From positions 9,114,001-9,178,000 of the forward strand of contig NZ_CP107903.1 of NCBI RefSeq assembly GCF_036013955.1: 64,000 nucleotides of DNA. Direction: 5' to 3'. A model generated the notes under the pieces. It did no database searches. It saw only the letters and a program-made list of their open reading frames with translations, and was not told the origin of the DNA. The DNA comes from Streptomyces sp. NBC_00459 (GTDB lineage Bacteria > Actinomycetota > Actinomycetes > Streptomycetales > Streptomycetaceae). The translations under genes were made by a program, and so were the position numbers. Below, in pieces: positions 51,331 through 60,312 of this stretch (the first letter of the stretch is position 1; every line of letters begins with the position of its first letter).

Positions 51331-52251
51331 ATGACAAAACGCGCCCCGGACGTGTCCGCGAGCCGGCCGAGCCCGTCCAGGAGACGCAGTAAGTACACGC
51401 TTGCGCCGCTCGTCCTCATCGCGGCCAACGTCGTGCTCTTCTCGCTGTTCTTCGTCTGGCCGGCGGTGATCGGGCTCGTCTACTCGTTCACGAACTACAC
51501 GGGAGTGGGGGCGTTCCAGTACATCGGACTGGACAACTACCACAACCTGTTCGGGGACTCCACGTTCTACGACGCGCTGAGCCGGACGCTTCTGTACGCC
51601 GTGCTCTTCGTACCGCTGAACTTCGTGGTCTCGCTGCTCGCCGCCAACCTGGTGGTGAGCAAGAACGCCAAGGGCGGGTCGGTCGCGCGCGTCATCTTCT
51701 TCATCCCGTGGCTGCTGTCGCCCATCGTCGTGGGTGTCCTGTGGCGGTGGATGTTCGGTGAGAACTTCGGACTGGTCAACTACGTCATCGAGAAGTTCGG
51801 CGGCGGCGCCGTTCCGTGGCAGTCGGACGCGGACCTGTCGCTGCTGGTCGTGGTGTTCGCCGCATCCTGGGCCTGGACGGGCTTCTCGATGCTGCTGTTC
51901 ATCGCGGCGATCAAGAACGTACCGGTGTCCTACTACGAGGCGGCCTCGCTCGACGGCGCCGGCCCCTGGCGCCAGTTCTTCAGCATCACGCTGCCGAGCA
52001 TCGCGCCCACCTCGTTCATCGTGATCCTGCTCAACACGATCAACGCCATGAAGGAATACCCGGTGTTCGTCGCCCTCAACAACGGCGGCCCCGGCACCTC
52101 GAACAACCTGCTCGTCCAGTACATCTACGAGACCGGCTTCAAACGGGGCCAGATCGGCTACGCGAGCGCCGCGTCGTTCGTGCTCATGCTCATCCTGATG
52201 GCCGTCGCGATCGTCCAGCTGATCGTCAACCGGCGGGTGGAGAACCGATGA
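51331..52251 (+). CDS. Sugar ABC transporter permease (MalF type)
   Basis: The 306-residue protein has six membrane spans and an EAA loop YEAASLDGAGPWRQFFSI. The ATG at 51331 follows GGAG with 8 nt spacing. A 120-nt gap separates it from the binding-protein gene, and its stop overlaps the next permease by ATGA. It forms the inner-membrane channel with that protein. Confidence 0.9.
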   Translation: MTKRAPDVSASRPSPSRRRSKYTLAPLVLIAANVVLFSLFFVWPAVIGLVYSFTNYTGVGAFQYIGLDNYHNLFGDSTFYDALSRTLLYAVLFVPLNFVVSLLAANLVVSKNAKGGSVARVIFFIPWLLSPIVVGVLWRWMFGENFGLVNYVIEKFGGGAVPWQSDADLSLLVVVFAASWAWTGFSMLLFIAAIKNVPVSYYEAASLDGAGPWRQFFSITLPSIAPTSFIVILLNTINAMKEYPVFVALNNGGPGTSNNLLVQYIYETGFKRGQIGYASAASFVLMLILMAVAIVQLIVNRRVENR

Positions 52252-53150
52252 CAACCACAGACATGCCGCGCCCGCTCGACGCCGACGCCAAACGGCCCAC
52301 CGCCAAGAAGCGGCCCCGCAGGGCGGTCGGCGGCGGCCTCCGACGGGCGATCGCCCCGACGACACTGCTGTGGATCATGGCGTGCCTGTACGGGTTCCCG
52401 GTGCTGTGGTTCATCCTCAGCTCCCTCAAGCCGTCCAGCGACCTGTTCTCCTATCCGCTGACGCTGGTTCCGCACGACCCCACCCTGTCGGGCTTCAAGG
52501 CGGCGTGGGACAGCGCCAACTTCTCCCAGTACTTCATCAACACGGCCATCGTGTGCGTGATCACGACGATCCTCACGGTGGGCGTCAGCTGCTGCACCGG
52601 GTACGCGCTGGCCAAGTACGACAACCGATGGCTCAAGGCGTTCTTCATCTGCATCCTGGCCACCACGATGCTGCCGGGCGAGGTCATGCTCGCCCCCGAG
52701 TTCCTGGTGGTCCGCAACCTCGGCCTCTACAACTCGTTCGCCGGCATCATCCTCCCGGCCGTGCTCACCGCGACCGGCTGCTTCATGTTCCGCCAGTTCT
52801 TCCTGACGGTTCCCGACGAACTCGTGGAAGCCGCGCGCATCGACGGCGCACGTGAGCTGGCGATCTTCGCGCGGATCATGGTGCCGATCTCCCGGCCCAT
52901 CATGCTGACCCTCGCCATCCTGTCCTTCCAGTGGCGCTGGAACGACTACATCTGGCCGCTGCTGATGCTCAACGACCCCAACAAGTTCACCGTGCAGATC
53001 GGCATCCAGAGCATCGTCGGCGCGCAGAACATCAACTGGTCGGTGCTGCTCGGCGCGTCGGTCATCTCCATGATCCCGCTGATCCTCGTCTTCCTGGTCT
53101 TCCAGCGCTACGTCATGGGCGCCGACATCAACGCCGGACTGAAGGACTGA
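52248..53150 (+). CDS. Sugar ABC transporter permease (MalG type)
   Basis: The 300-residue permease has a basic cytoplasmic N-terminus, six membrane spans and the loop VEAARIDGARELAIFARI. The ATG at 52248 overlaps the previous stop as ATGA. The heparinase-like gene starts two nt after its own stop, so transporter and enzyme are almost certainly on one transcript. Confidence 0.9.
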   Translation: MTTTDMPRPLDADAKRPTAKKRPRRAVGGGLRRAIAPTTLLWIMACLYGFPVLWFILSSLKPSSDLFSYPLTLVPHDPTLSGFKAAWDSANFSQYFINTAIVCVITTILTVGVSCCTGYALAKYDNRWLKAFFICILATTMLPGEVMLAPEFLVVRNLGLYNSFAGIILPAVLTATGCFMFRQFFLTVPDELVEAARIDGARELAIFARIMVPISRPIMLTLAILSFQWRWNDYIWPLLMLNDPNKFTVQIGIQSIVGAQNINWSVLLGASVISMIPLILVFLVFQRYVMGADINAGLKD

Positions 53151-53152
53151 CC

Positions 53153-54871
53153 GTGCTCACCCCGCTCGACCACGAGTTCGTCCGGTCGGCGGCCCGCGCC
53201 GCCGACCGGCAGGCCGCGCCGCTGGCGGCCCGCCCCGACGAGGAACCCGCCGGTGTGCCGCACCGTGGTCTGGCGCGGCGGGTGAAGACCCTGGTCGCGG
53301 CATACCGTTCCCCGGACTCGGCACTGCACGGCAGCGGGCAGGCCGTCGCCGCCGCGACGACCCACCTGCGTGCCCTGCGGGCCACACAGACCAGCACCGG
53401 CCTCTTCGCCGGCGGCGACAACGTGCAGTCACCGCCGGACTCCGGCTTCACCGTCAACGACGTGTGCGACGCGCACGTCCTCGCCGCCGGCGCGGGGCCG
53501 GAACTGCGCGATGTCACGGCCGCGCTCGCCGAGATCGCAGGCGCCGCCTCCGGCAGTCTCCTCACCGGCGGGGTGCACACCCCGAACCACCGCTGGGAGC
53601 TGTCGGCGGCACTGGCCCGGCTGCACCGGTCGTTCCCGGACGACCGGCTCCTCGACCGCGTCGAGGAGTGGCTCGCCGAGGGCGTCGACATCGATGCGGA
53701 CGGCCTGTACTCGGAGCGCAGCGCCAACTACGCGGCCCACGTCTCCAACCCGTCGCTGCTCCTGCTGGCCGAGGTCCTCGGCCGCGCCGACCTGCTGTAC
53801 GCCGTCGAACGCAACCTCGCCACCACCCTGGACCTCATCAGGCCGGACGGCACGGTGGAGACCGTCCACTCGCGACGGCAGGACCAGAACCACCCGTTCC
53901 CGCTGGCCCCCTACCTGCCGCACTACCGGCTGCTCGCGATCCGCACCGGCCGCGGCGACTTCGCCCGGGCGGCCCGGCTGGCGGAGGCCGACGGCATCGA
54001 CGACCCCGACCTGCTGGCCGAGACCCTCCTCACCCCGGACCTGTGCCGCCCTCTGCCGGCCCCGGCCGCGGAGCCCCTTCCGCGCGACCGGTACCTCACC
54101 ACCGCCCGCCTCGCCACCCGAGCCTCGGCCACCGCGCACACGGTGGTGTACGGCGGCTCCGACGTGCCCGAGCACCGGCGCATCCGCTCGGGCCTCGCCT
54201 GCAACCCCACCTTCCTGCGCCTGTTCGCCGGGGACGCCGTCCTCGACGCGGTCCGTCTCTCGCGGGGGTTCTTCGACCTTGGCCCCTTCCGCGCCGCCGA
54301 CATGGAGCAGTCCGCCGACAACAGCTACCGGCTCACCCAAACCCTCACAGCCGCCTACTACCAGCCGCTCCCGAAGGACGAGAGGCGGGACGACGCCGTC
54401 TACCGGCTGGTGGACGACGGACGCTTCTCGGCCTCGATGGCCTTCCCGGACCGGCCCCGGGACGAGGTCTCCCACACGACCCGCGTCGAGGTGGACCTGC
54501 GGGAGGACGGTGCCGACCTGCGGATCGACATCAGCGGACCACGGGTGCCCTGGGCCCTGGAACTGACCTTCCGGCCGGGCGGAGTGCCGGCGGGCGCCGT
54601 ACCGATCGGCGACGGACGCTGGTGCCTGACGAGCGGACCGATGACCTACCGGGTCGGTGACGACGAGATCCGGGTCGAGGTCGACGTCGAGGCAGGCGAA
54701 CCGCTCGCCGGCCCGGACCGGAGCGACGTACTGCGCTACGACCCGGGCCAGGACTACACCGTGGCGGGCGGCACCGACGCGACGACCGGGAACCGCGTCT
54801 GCATCGGTGGACTCGGCCCCCACACACTGACCGTCGCACTGCGTGCCCGCCGGCCCACAGCCGTCGTGTGA
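53153..54871 (+). CDS. Heparinase II/III-like protein (alpha/alpha-toroid), probable polysaccharide lyase or hydrolase
   Basis: The 572-residue protein has an all-helical N-terminal half and a beta-sandwich C-terminal half. TPNHRWELSAALARLH and YSERSANYAAH resemble the Asn-His and Tyr catalytic regions of heparinase II/III and related uronate-polymer lyases. No signal peptide is present, so it should act on imported oligosaccharides in the cytoplasm. GTG at 53153 lies two nt after the permease stop. The exact substrate is unknown; assignment to a numbered lyase family needs profile searches. Confidence 0.7.
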   Translation: MLTPLDHEFVRSAARAADRQAAPLAARPDEEPAGVPHRGLARRVKTLVAAYRSPDSALHGSGQAVAAATTHLRALRATQTSTGLFAGGDNVQSPPDSGFTVNDVCDAHVLAAGAGPELRDVTAALAEIAGAASGSLLTGGVHTPNHRWELSAALARLHRSFPDDRLLDRVEEWLAEGVDIDADGLYSERSANYAAHVSNPSLLLLAEVLGRADLLYAVERNLATTLDLIRPDGTVETVHSRRQDQNHPFPLAPYLPHYRLLAIRTGRGDFARAARLAEADGIDDPDLLAETLLTPDLCRPLPAPAAEPLPRDRYLTTARLATRASATAHTVVYGGSDVPEHRRIRSGLACNPTFLRLFAGDAVLDAVRLSRGFFDLGPFRAADMEQSADNSYRLTQTLTAAYYQPLPKDERRDDAVYRLVDDGRFSASMAFPDRPRDEVSHTTRVEVDLREDGADLRIDISGPRVPWALELTFRPGGVPAGAVPIGDGRWCLTSGPMTYRVGDDEIRVEVDVEAGEPLAGPDRSDVLRYDPGQDYTVAGGTDATTGNRVCIGGLGPHTLTVALRARRPTAVV

Positions 54872-54920
54872 CTCCGACGAACCACGCCATGGCCACCCCA
54901 GGCACGAAGGGCTCAGCGCA

Positions 54921-56768
54921 TTGCATCTCCCGCACCAGCGAGGGGCGTTGCACGATCTTCCGGCGACTCCGGCGGACTACGACGCCGTCCTGACCGCCGT
55001 CGCGGGTGAGGCGCTCACTCGCCTCACCCGCGACGGTAACCTCGAACACCCCGACTGTGTCGACGACATCGGCGACACCTCCCTCGGTATCACCTCGCTG
55101 CTGGCCCTCGCCTGGCAGCGCGACAAGGACCCGCGTCTGCCGGAGGCGGTGGCCCGAAGCCTCGCCTTCCACCTCCGGGAGCGGGTCTACACCGAGGACA
55201 ACCCCGGCTACCCGAATCTGAGGGTCCGCAACTCCGGTCTGCCGTACGCCCGTTACGTACTGGAGTCCGGCGCCCACCCCATCGGCGACTGGCCGAGCAC
55301 GGTGTGGGCGCTGCTCCAGGCGGTGAACGTCCTGGACGCGGCCGAGGGGCTCGTCGCCGACGAACAGCGCGTGGAACTCGTCGAGTTGGCGCACGGCTAC
55401 TGGCGCTGGCTGACCGAGGCGACCTTCTTCAACCCGCAGGAGGCCGGCAACCAGGCCATCGGCTGCGTCGTCGGCGGCCTGATGCTGGCACCCCATCTCC
55501 CCCCGGAAGACGGGCAGTCGGTACGTTCGCGCGCGATCTCGTTGTACGTCGACGAGATCCGCGCCCACCGGGTGAGCGACCGGGGCGCGGCCCTGCCGCC
55601 CGAGCACGGCGGCGCCTACGACAACAACTACGGCCCGATCTCCCTCTCCTTCCTGGCCCAGGCCCACCGGGTCAGTGGCGAGGAGATCTTCGCCGAGGAC
55701 GGCGAGGCGCTGGCCCGCTACATCGACGCCCGCCTGACGAACGGCGGCTACGACAACGGCGGCCCCCGCTACAGCGAACAGCACTCCGCCTTCGAATCGG
55801 TCCTGGGCCTGCGCTACTTCGGCCACCGCATCGGCGCCGACCTCGGCCGCTACCGGGGCGACAGCCGCTGGGCCCGCCACGCGGTGAAGCCGGACGGCGG
55901 CGTCGACGGCCACTTCGCGTGGATGCTCATCTGGCAGATCCAGGACACCACCCCCTGGCACCGCACCCCCTCGACCGAGCCGCTGCGTCACCAACTCCGC
56001 GCGGGCACCGTCTCGGTGGCCTTCGACGACAGGATGACCCCGTCACTGGTCGAGGCGGCGGGCACGTACTACCTCCCGGCGGCCGTCGACCGCCAGCACG
56101 GCTTCGGCCCGGTGACGGACGGCTTCCTGCTCTGCCGCCCGATGGGCGAGGTCCGGGTACGCGACCTGCGCACCGCCGGTCTCGCGGCCAAGCTGGTCAC
56201 CAAGCCCGTCGTCGGCCGCGACCACGTCCTGCGCCACACCCGGTCCCTGTACGTCACGGACGGCACGACCCTGTGGGTCACCGTCGCCGTCGAACACCTC
56301 GACGGGACCCCGTACCTGCTCGCCGGCCTCCCGTACGCCACGGACGACGGGGACAAGGTGCGCCGGACGGCCGAACCCGCCGACGTGGCCTCCGCGGGCC
56401 CGCTGCGCCTGACACACCCCCGGGCGAAGGGCGCGGACCACTTCGACGCCCGCGCGGAGACGACCCAGGAACAGGCGGCCTTCGCCCTCGCGGCCGACCC
56501 GCGCGGCTACGGCAACCCCGACGAGGGCTGGCGCCATCTGGTCAGCTCCACCGCGCTGGAGGCCGACCCGGCGCCCGGCGCACCGGAGGGGCTGAGCGTC
56601 TTCGCCGTACGCTACGGCGATGACGCCGACGCCGGGTTCGCGCCGGCCTTCGAGGCCACGCCTGAAGGTCTGCGGGTGTGCACCGAGGCGTTCACGGCAG
56701 TCATCGGCGAGGTGGCGGGCGACGCCCACGGCGAACCGGAGCTGACGGTCACCGGCCGAGAAGGCTGA
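54921..56768 (+). CDS. Second heparinase-like protein of unknown activity
   Basis: The roughly 615-residue protein is helical at first (LAWQRDKDPRLPEAVARSLAFHL, STVWALLQAVNVLDAAEGL). It carries HGGAYDNNYGPISLSF and a later RYSEQHSAFES, then a beta-rich half, like the lyase-like protein encoded before it. I take a TTG at 54921 with GAAGGG upstream, but a TTG at 54948 or a GTG at 54843 inside the previous gene are possible, so the start is uncertain. No signal peptide is seen. It probably works with its neighbour on the same imported oligosaccharide. Confidence 0.65.
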   Translation: MHLPHQRGALHDLPATPADYDAVLTAVAGEALTRLTRDGNLEHPDCVDDIGDTSLGITSLLALAWQRDKDPRLPEAVARSLAFHLRERVYTEDNPGYPNLRVRNSGLPYARYVLESGAHPIGDWPSTVWALLQAVNVLDAAEGLVADEQRVELVELAHGYWRWLTEATFFNPQEAGNQAIGCVVGGLMLAPHLPPEDGQSVRSRAISLYVDEIRAHRVSDRGAALPPEHGGAYDNNYGPISLSFLAQAHRVSGEEIFAEDGEALARYIDARLTNGGYDNGGPRYSEQHSAFESVLGLRYFGHRIGADLGRYRGDSRWARHAVKPDGGVDGHFAWMLIWQIQDTTPWHRTPSTEPLRHQLRAGTVSVAFDDRMTPSLVEAAGTYYLPAAVDRQHGFGPVTDGFLLCRPMGEVRVRDLRTAGLAAKLVTKPVVGRDHVLRHTRSLYVTDGTTLWVTVAVEHLDGTPYLLAGLPYATDDGDKVRRTAEPADVASAGPLRLTHPRAKGADHFDARAETTQEQAAFALAADPRGYGNPDEGWRHLVSSTALEADPAPGAPEGLSVFAVRYGDDADAGFAPAFEATPEGLRVCTEAFTAVIGEVAGDAHGEPELTVTGREG

Positions 56769-56789
56769 GCAGGACCGCACAGGACGTAC

Positions 56790-56825
56790 GACGCCGAGCG
56801 GCTCACCCGCGCGCTGCTCGGCGTC
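56790..56825. terminator. Hairpin between convergent genes
   Basis: GACGCCGAGC (56790-56799) pairs perfectly with GCTCGGCGTC (56816-56825) across a 16-nt loop. It lies between the end of the heparinase-like operon and the end of the kinase gene, and it can end both transcripts. Confidence 0.65.
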
Positions 56826-56831
56826 GTCGTG

Positions 56832-57521
56832 TCACCCGGCGGCCGGGTACCGCAGCGATCCCGGCAGCACCAGATCCGCCCGGTCCCGGGTCGCGGCGAC
56901 CAGGTCGGCGTTGCGCTGGTCCGTGCCCCGCACCCATGCGACCGCCGTGTCGTGGTCCTTGCCGAACTCCTCGTGCCGGGCGACGAGCCGGCGGACACGC
57001 TCGCCCTCGTCCAGCTCGCAGAACCACACCTCGTCGAGCTGGGACCGTACCCGCGCCCACGAACCCTCCGCCAGCAGGAGGTAGTTGCCCTCGGTGACGA
57101 CAAGCCGCGCCGACGGCAACACCGGGATCGCACCGCCGATCGGCTGCTCCAGCACCCGTTCGAACCCCGGCGCGTAGACGATCTCCCCCTCGCGGCCCTC
57201 GCCCGCTTCCTCACGCAGCCGCCGCAGCAGCGCCGCGTACCCCGCCGCGTCGAACGTCTCCGGCGCGCCCTTGCGGTCCCGCAGGCCCAGCCGCTCCAGC
57301 TCGACGTCGGCGAGATGGAACCCGTCCATCGGCACATGGGCGACCCAGGGCGCGCCGTCGCCGTTCAGTGCCCGGACGAGCCGCTCGGCGAGCGTCGTCT
57401 TGCCCGCGCCGGGACTCCCGGCGACACCGAGCACGGCACGCCGGTCGTCCCTGACCAGCTTCCGGGCCCGGCCGAGGAGGTCGTCGAAGGTGAGTGCGGG
57501 GGAGGTGAAGGGGTGTTCCAC
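56832..57521 (-). CDS. Nucleoside/pantothenate-kinase-like P-loop kinase
   Basis: The 229-residue protein has a Walker A loop (GVAGSPGAGKTTLAERL), the MDGFHLADVELERLGL segment with an Asp that binds substrate and metal, and VVTEGNYLLLAEGSW. These are typical of the uridine-kinase/pantothenate-kinase-like family, which in bacteria includes fructose kinases linked to sugar uptake. GTG at 57521 gives a normal N-terminus. The substrate is not evident. It is 13 nt from the end of the serine hydrolase gene upstream on the same strand. Confidence 0.8.
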   Translation of the reverse strand: MEHPFTSPALTFDDLLGRARKLVRDDRRAVLGVAGSPGAGKTTLAERLVRALNGDGAPWVAHVPMDGFHLADVELERLGLRDRKGAPETFDAAGYAALLRRLREEAGEGREGEIVYAPGFERVLEQPIGGAIPVLPSARLVVTEGNYLLLAEGSWARVRSQLDEVWFCELDEGERVRRLVARHEEFGKDHDTAVAWVRGTDQRNADLVAATRDRADLVLPGSLRYPAAG

Positions 57522-57534
57522 GCGGCAGATTCTC

Positions 57535-58653
57535 TCACCCGGACAGCCCTTCGTAGGCGGCCGCCAGGATCAGGAAGGCCCGGTCGTCGCCGAGTCCGTC
57601 AGCGTCGAGCATGCGGTTCATGACGTACGCCACCGTCAGGCGCGCGTCCATGTCGACCAGGACCATCGAGCCGCCCCAGCCACCCCAGGAACACGTGCGG
57701 GGGTTGGGGAGCTGGCCGCCGCCCAGGCCGTACCCCATGCCCCAGCGCATGGGCATGCCCAGGACCGAGTCCGTCCCGGCGAACTGTTCCTCCAGAGCGC
57801 GTTCACAGCCTGCCTCCGACAACAGCCGTACACCGCGTGCGGTGCCGCCGCAGGCCAGGACCGACTGGACGGCGGCGACCGAGCGGGCGTTGCCGTGGCC
57901 GTTCACGGCGGGAATCCCGGCGCGTCGCCAGGCCTCGGTGTTCGCGGTCCGAGGCGGGAGAGGCGGGTTGCCGGGGCGGTCGGCCGACAGGGCCCGGTCC
58001 GGGTCGAGCGGACGCCTGGGCGGGGGAATCACGGGCGCGACGCGATGGTCGTGCTCGGCGGACAGCCCGATGTGGAAGTCGGCGCCCAGCGGCCCGGCGA
58101 TCTCCTCGGCGAAGAAGGCACCCAGGGTGCGGCCGGTGACCCGGCGGACCACCTCGCCGACGAGGTAGCCGTAGGTGATGGCGTGGTAGCCGCCCTCGGT
58201 GCCGGGTTTCCAGGCCGGGGCCTGGGCGGCGAGGCGGGCGGTGGCGGTCGGCCAGTCGTAGAGGTCCTCGACCGTCATCGGCTCGTCCCAGGTGGGCAGG
58301 CCCGCCGTGTGACCCAGCAGGTGCCGTACCAGGACGTCGTCCTTGCCGTTCGCGGCGAACTCGGGCCAGTAGCGGGCGACCGGCGCGTCCAGGTCCAGGT
58401 CACCCCGGTCGGCCAGGACCAGGGCGGACAGTGCCGTCATCGTCTTCGTCGTGGACCACGTGTTGATGATCGTGTCGCGTTCCCACGGCACGGTACGGGC
58501 CTCGTCGATGTGGCCGCCCCACAGGTCGACCACCGGTTCGCCGTCGAGGAACACCGCCACGGACGCGCCCACGTCCTTGTCGTCGAGCGAGGCCGCCAAA
58601 GCCTCGCGTACGGGGGCGAACTGGTCGGTGCACGTGCCGGATGTCTCCACCAT
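57535..58653 (-). CDS. Serine beta-lactamase-fold esterase (class C/family VIII-like)
   Basis: The 372-residue protein has the SxxK motif as S67-T-T-K70 in NTWSTTKTMTA and a Tyr motif in GGYHAITYGYLVGE. There is no signal peptide, so it is a cytoplasmic esterase or D-aminopeptidase-like enzyme rather than a beta-lactamase. ATG at 58653 appears leaderless: TACGGT (58660-58665) lies 6 nt upstream. The W/G-rich end CSWGGWGGSMVLVD is typical of this family. Substrate unknown. Confidence 0.85.
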   Translation of the reverse strand: MVETSGTCTDQFAPVREALAASLDDKDVGASVAVFLDGEPVVDLWGGHIDEARTVPWERDTIINTWSTTKTMTALSALVLADRGDLDLDAPVARYWPEFAANGKDDVLVRHLLGHTAGLPTWDEPMTVEDLYDWPTATARLAAQAPAWKPGTEGGYHAITYGYLVGEVVRRVTGRTLGAFFAEEIAGPLGADFHIGLSAEHDHRVAPVIPPPRRPLDPDRALSADRPGNPPLPPRTANTEAWRRAGIPAVNGHGNARSVAAVQSVLACGGTARGVRLLSEAGCERALEEQFAGTDSVLGMPMRWGMGYGLGGGQLPNPRTCSWGGWGGSMVLVDMDARLTVAYVMNRMLDADGLGDDRAFLILAAAYEGLSG

Positions 58654-58743
58654 GCCGCGACCGTAGCCAGGCCCTCGCCGACACGGCCACCGATTATTTC
58701 CGGACCTGCGCCCGGCCCGTGCGCACCCGGCCGGACGTCCGGG

Positions 58744-59151
58744 TCATGTCCGGTCGATGTGCACGCTCGTCGACTTCACCCGGGCCGTCGCCTCCACACC
58801 GACTTCGAGGCCCAGCTCCTCCACTGCCTCCCGGGTCAGCAGCGACACCAGCCGGTGGGGGCCCGCCTGGATCTCGACCTGAGCGGCGACATCGCCGAGT
58901 TTCACGGCCGTGACGATGCCGGGGAAGGCGTTGCGGGCGGAAGTGTACGACGGCTCCTCCTCGCCGGAGCCGGTGCCCGCGCCGGAGTTGGCCAGCTCGA
59001 TCGAGAAGGCGGCCAGATCCCGTCCGTCGATCAGCCGCCGTCCGCCTTCGTCGCGGTGGGTCTTCACCCGGCCCGCGTCCGCCCACCGCCTCGCGGTGTC
59101 GGGGCTCACGCCCAGCAGACGGGCGGCCTGACCAATGGTGTAGGACTGCAT
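58744..59151 (-). CDS. HTH-TOBE molybdenum-binding regulator-like protein
   Basis: The 135-residue protein has a MerR-type/excisionase-like helix-turn-helix (YTIGQAARLLGVSPDTARRWADAG) at residues 4-30. A TOBE/Mop domain (ARNAFPGIVTAVKLGDVAAQ) occupies the second half, as in molybdate-binding regulators. Expression looks leaderless: TAGGTT (59159-59164) ends 7 nt before the ATG at 59151. Molybdate or tungstate is the likely ligand. No Mod transport genes are in the window, so the target is unclear. Confidence 0.83.
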   Translation of the reverse strand: MQSYTIGQAARLLGVSPDTARRWADAGRVKTHRDEGGRRLIDGRDLAAFSIELANSGAGTGSGEEEPSYTSARNAFPGIVTAVKLGDVAAQVEIQAGPHRLVSLLTREAVEELGLEVGVEATARVKSTSVHIDRT

Positions 59152-59265
59152 ACGCGCCAACCTAACTCGTTCCCCGATCTCGCAAAATGAGCAACCGTGC
59201 CCGTCCCGGCGTACTGAAGTGGTGGGGACGCACGCAATACAGCCACGCCCGGAGGTACCTCACCC

Positions 59266-60312
59266 GTGAGCATCACCAAAGCTGCCCCGCCCGGGGCCGG
59301 CCACCGCGACACGGAGGCTCCGCCGGACGGGGCGAAGGACGGTGCTCAGGGCGGGCAACAGGGCTGGCAGTTCAGCTCGCCGCTCGTTCTGACCATGCTG
59401 CTGATCCTGGTGGTCTCTCTGCAGGGGCCGATCCGCCGGGCGGTGTCCGCGCCGGTGATGCAGAGCTGGATGACGGTGTTCGTCGCCGTCGTCGTACAGG
59501 CCCTGCCCTTCCTCGTCCTCGGGGTGCTGCTGTCCGCCATGCTCGCGGTGTTCGTGCCGCCGTCCTTCTTCGTCCGCGCCCTGCCCGGCCGGCCCGCCCT
59601 CGCGGTGCCGGTCGCGGGGATGGCCGGAGCGATCCTGCCCGGCTGCGAGTGCGCGTCCGTGCCGGTGGCCGGCGCGCTGGTACGGCGGGGTGTCGCCCCC
59701 GCGGCGGCGCTGGCGTTCCTGCTCTCCGCTCCGGCGATCAACCCGATCGTGCTGACCGCGACAGCCATCGCGTTCCCCGGCAATCCGGAGATGGTCGTCG
59801 CCCGGTTCGTCGCGAGCCTGCTCGTGGCGTGCGCGATGGGCTGGCTCTGGCAGCGCCTCGGCCGCACCGACTGGCTCCGCCCGCCGGCCCACCCCTCGGA
59901 CGAGGGCCTCGGCAAGGGCGCCGCGTTCTGGAGCTCGGTACGGCACGACGTGATGCACGCGGGCGGCTTCCTGGTCGTCGGCGCGATGGCCGCCGCCACC
60001 CTGAAGGCCGTGGTGCCGGCGAGCTGGCTGAGCCTCGCGGCGGACAACCCGGTGGTGTCGGTCCTCGCGCTCGCCGTCCTCGCGGTGCTGCTGTCGATCT
60101 GCTCGGAGGCGGACGCTTTCGTCGCCGCGTCCCTGACCCAGTTCTCGCTCACGGCCAGGCTGGCGTTCCTGGTGGTCGGCCCGATGATCGACCTGAAGCT
60201 GTTCGCCATGCAGACGGCGACCTTCGGCCGCGGATTCGCCCTCCGCTTCGCACCGGCCACCTTCGTCATGGCCGTGGCGTCGGCGGTCCTCGTCGGGGCG
60301 GTGCTCCTGTGA
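59266..60312 (+). CDS. DUF318/ArsP-like membrane permease
   Basis: The 348-residue protein has eight to nine hydrophobic segments and the family's Cys motif in LPGCECASVPVAGALVRRG, then SAPAINPIVLTA and the repeated LSICSEADAFVAASL half. These proteins (UPF0718) are linked to arsenic or metal transport. GTG at 59266 follows GGAGGT. The downstream TIGR03943 gene overlaps by GTGA. In several bacteria I know such pairs are zinc-regulated, and a Cys-free L32 gene lies just beyond. Confidence 0.83.
   Translation: MSITKAAPPGAGHRDTEAPPDGAKDGAQGGQQGWQFSSPLVLTMLLILVVSLQGPIRRAVSAPVMQSWMTVFVAVVVQALPFLVLGVLLSAMLAVFVPPSFFVRALPGRPALAVPVAGMAGAILPGCECASVPVAGALVRRGVAPAAALAFLLSAPAINPIVLTATAIAFPGNPEMVVARFVASLLVACAMGWLWQRLGRTDWLRPPAHPSDEGLGKGAAFWSSVRHDVMHAGGFLVVGAMAAATLKAVVPASWLSLAADNPVVSVLALAVLAVLLSICSEADAFVAASLTQFSLTARLAFLVVGPMIDLKLFAMQTATFGRGFALRFAPATFVMAVASAVLVGAVLL

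Noticed and set aside
47917..52365. A 1482-codon open frame on the minus strand
   Set aside because: It runs antisense through the ROK, binding-protein and permease genes, has low-complexity Arg/Gly/His-rich content and no domain. It is a GC-rich shadow frame.
57535..58653. Beta-lactamase resistance gene
   Set aside because: The SxxK fold is shared with family VIII esterases; there is no signal peptide and no typical KTG, so antibiotic hydrolysis is unlikely.
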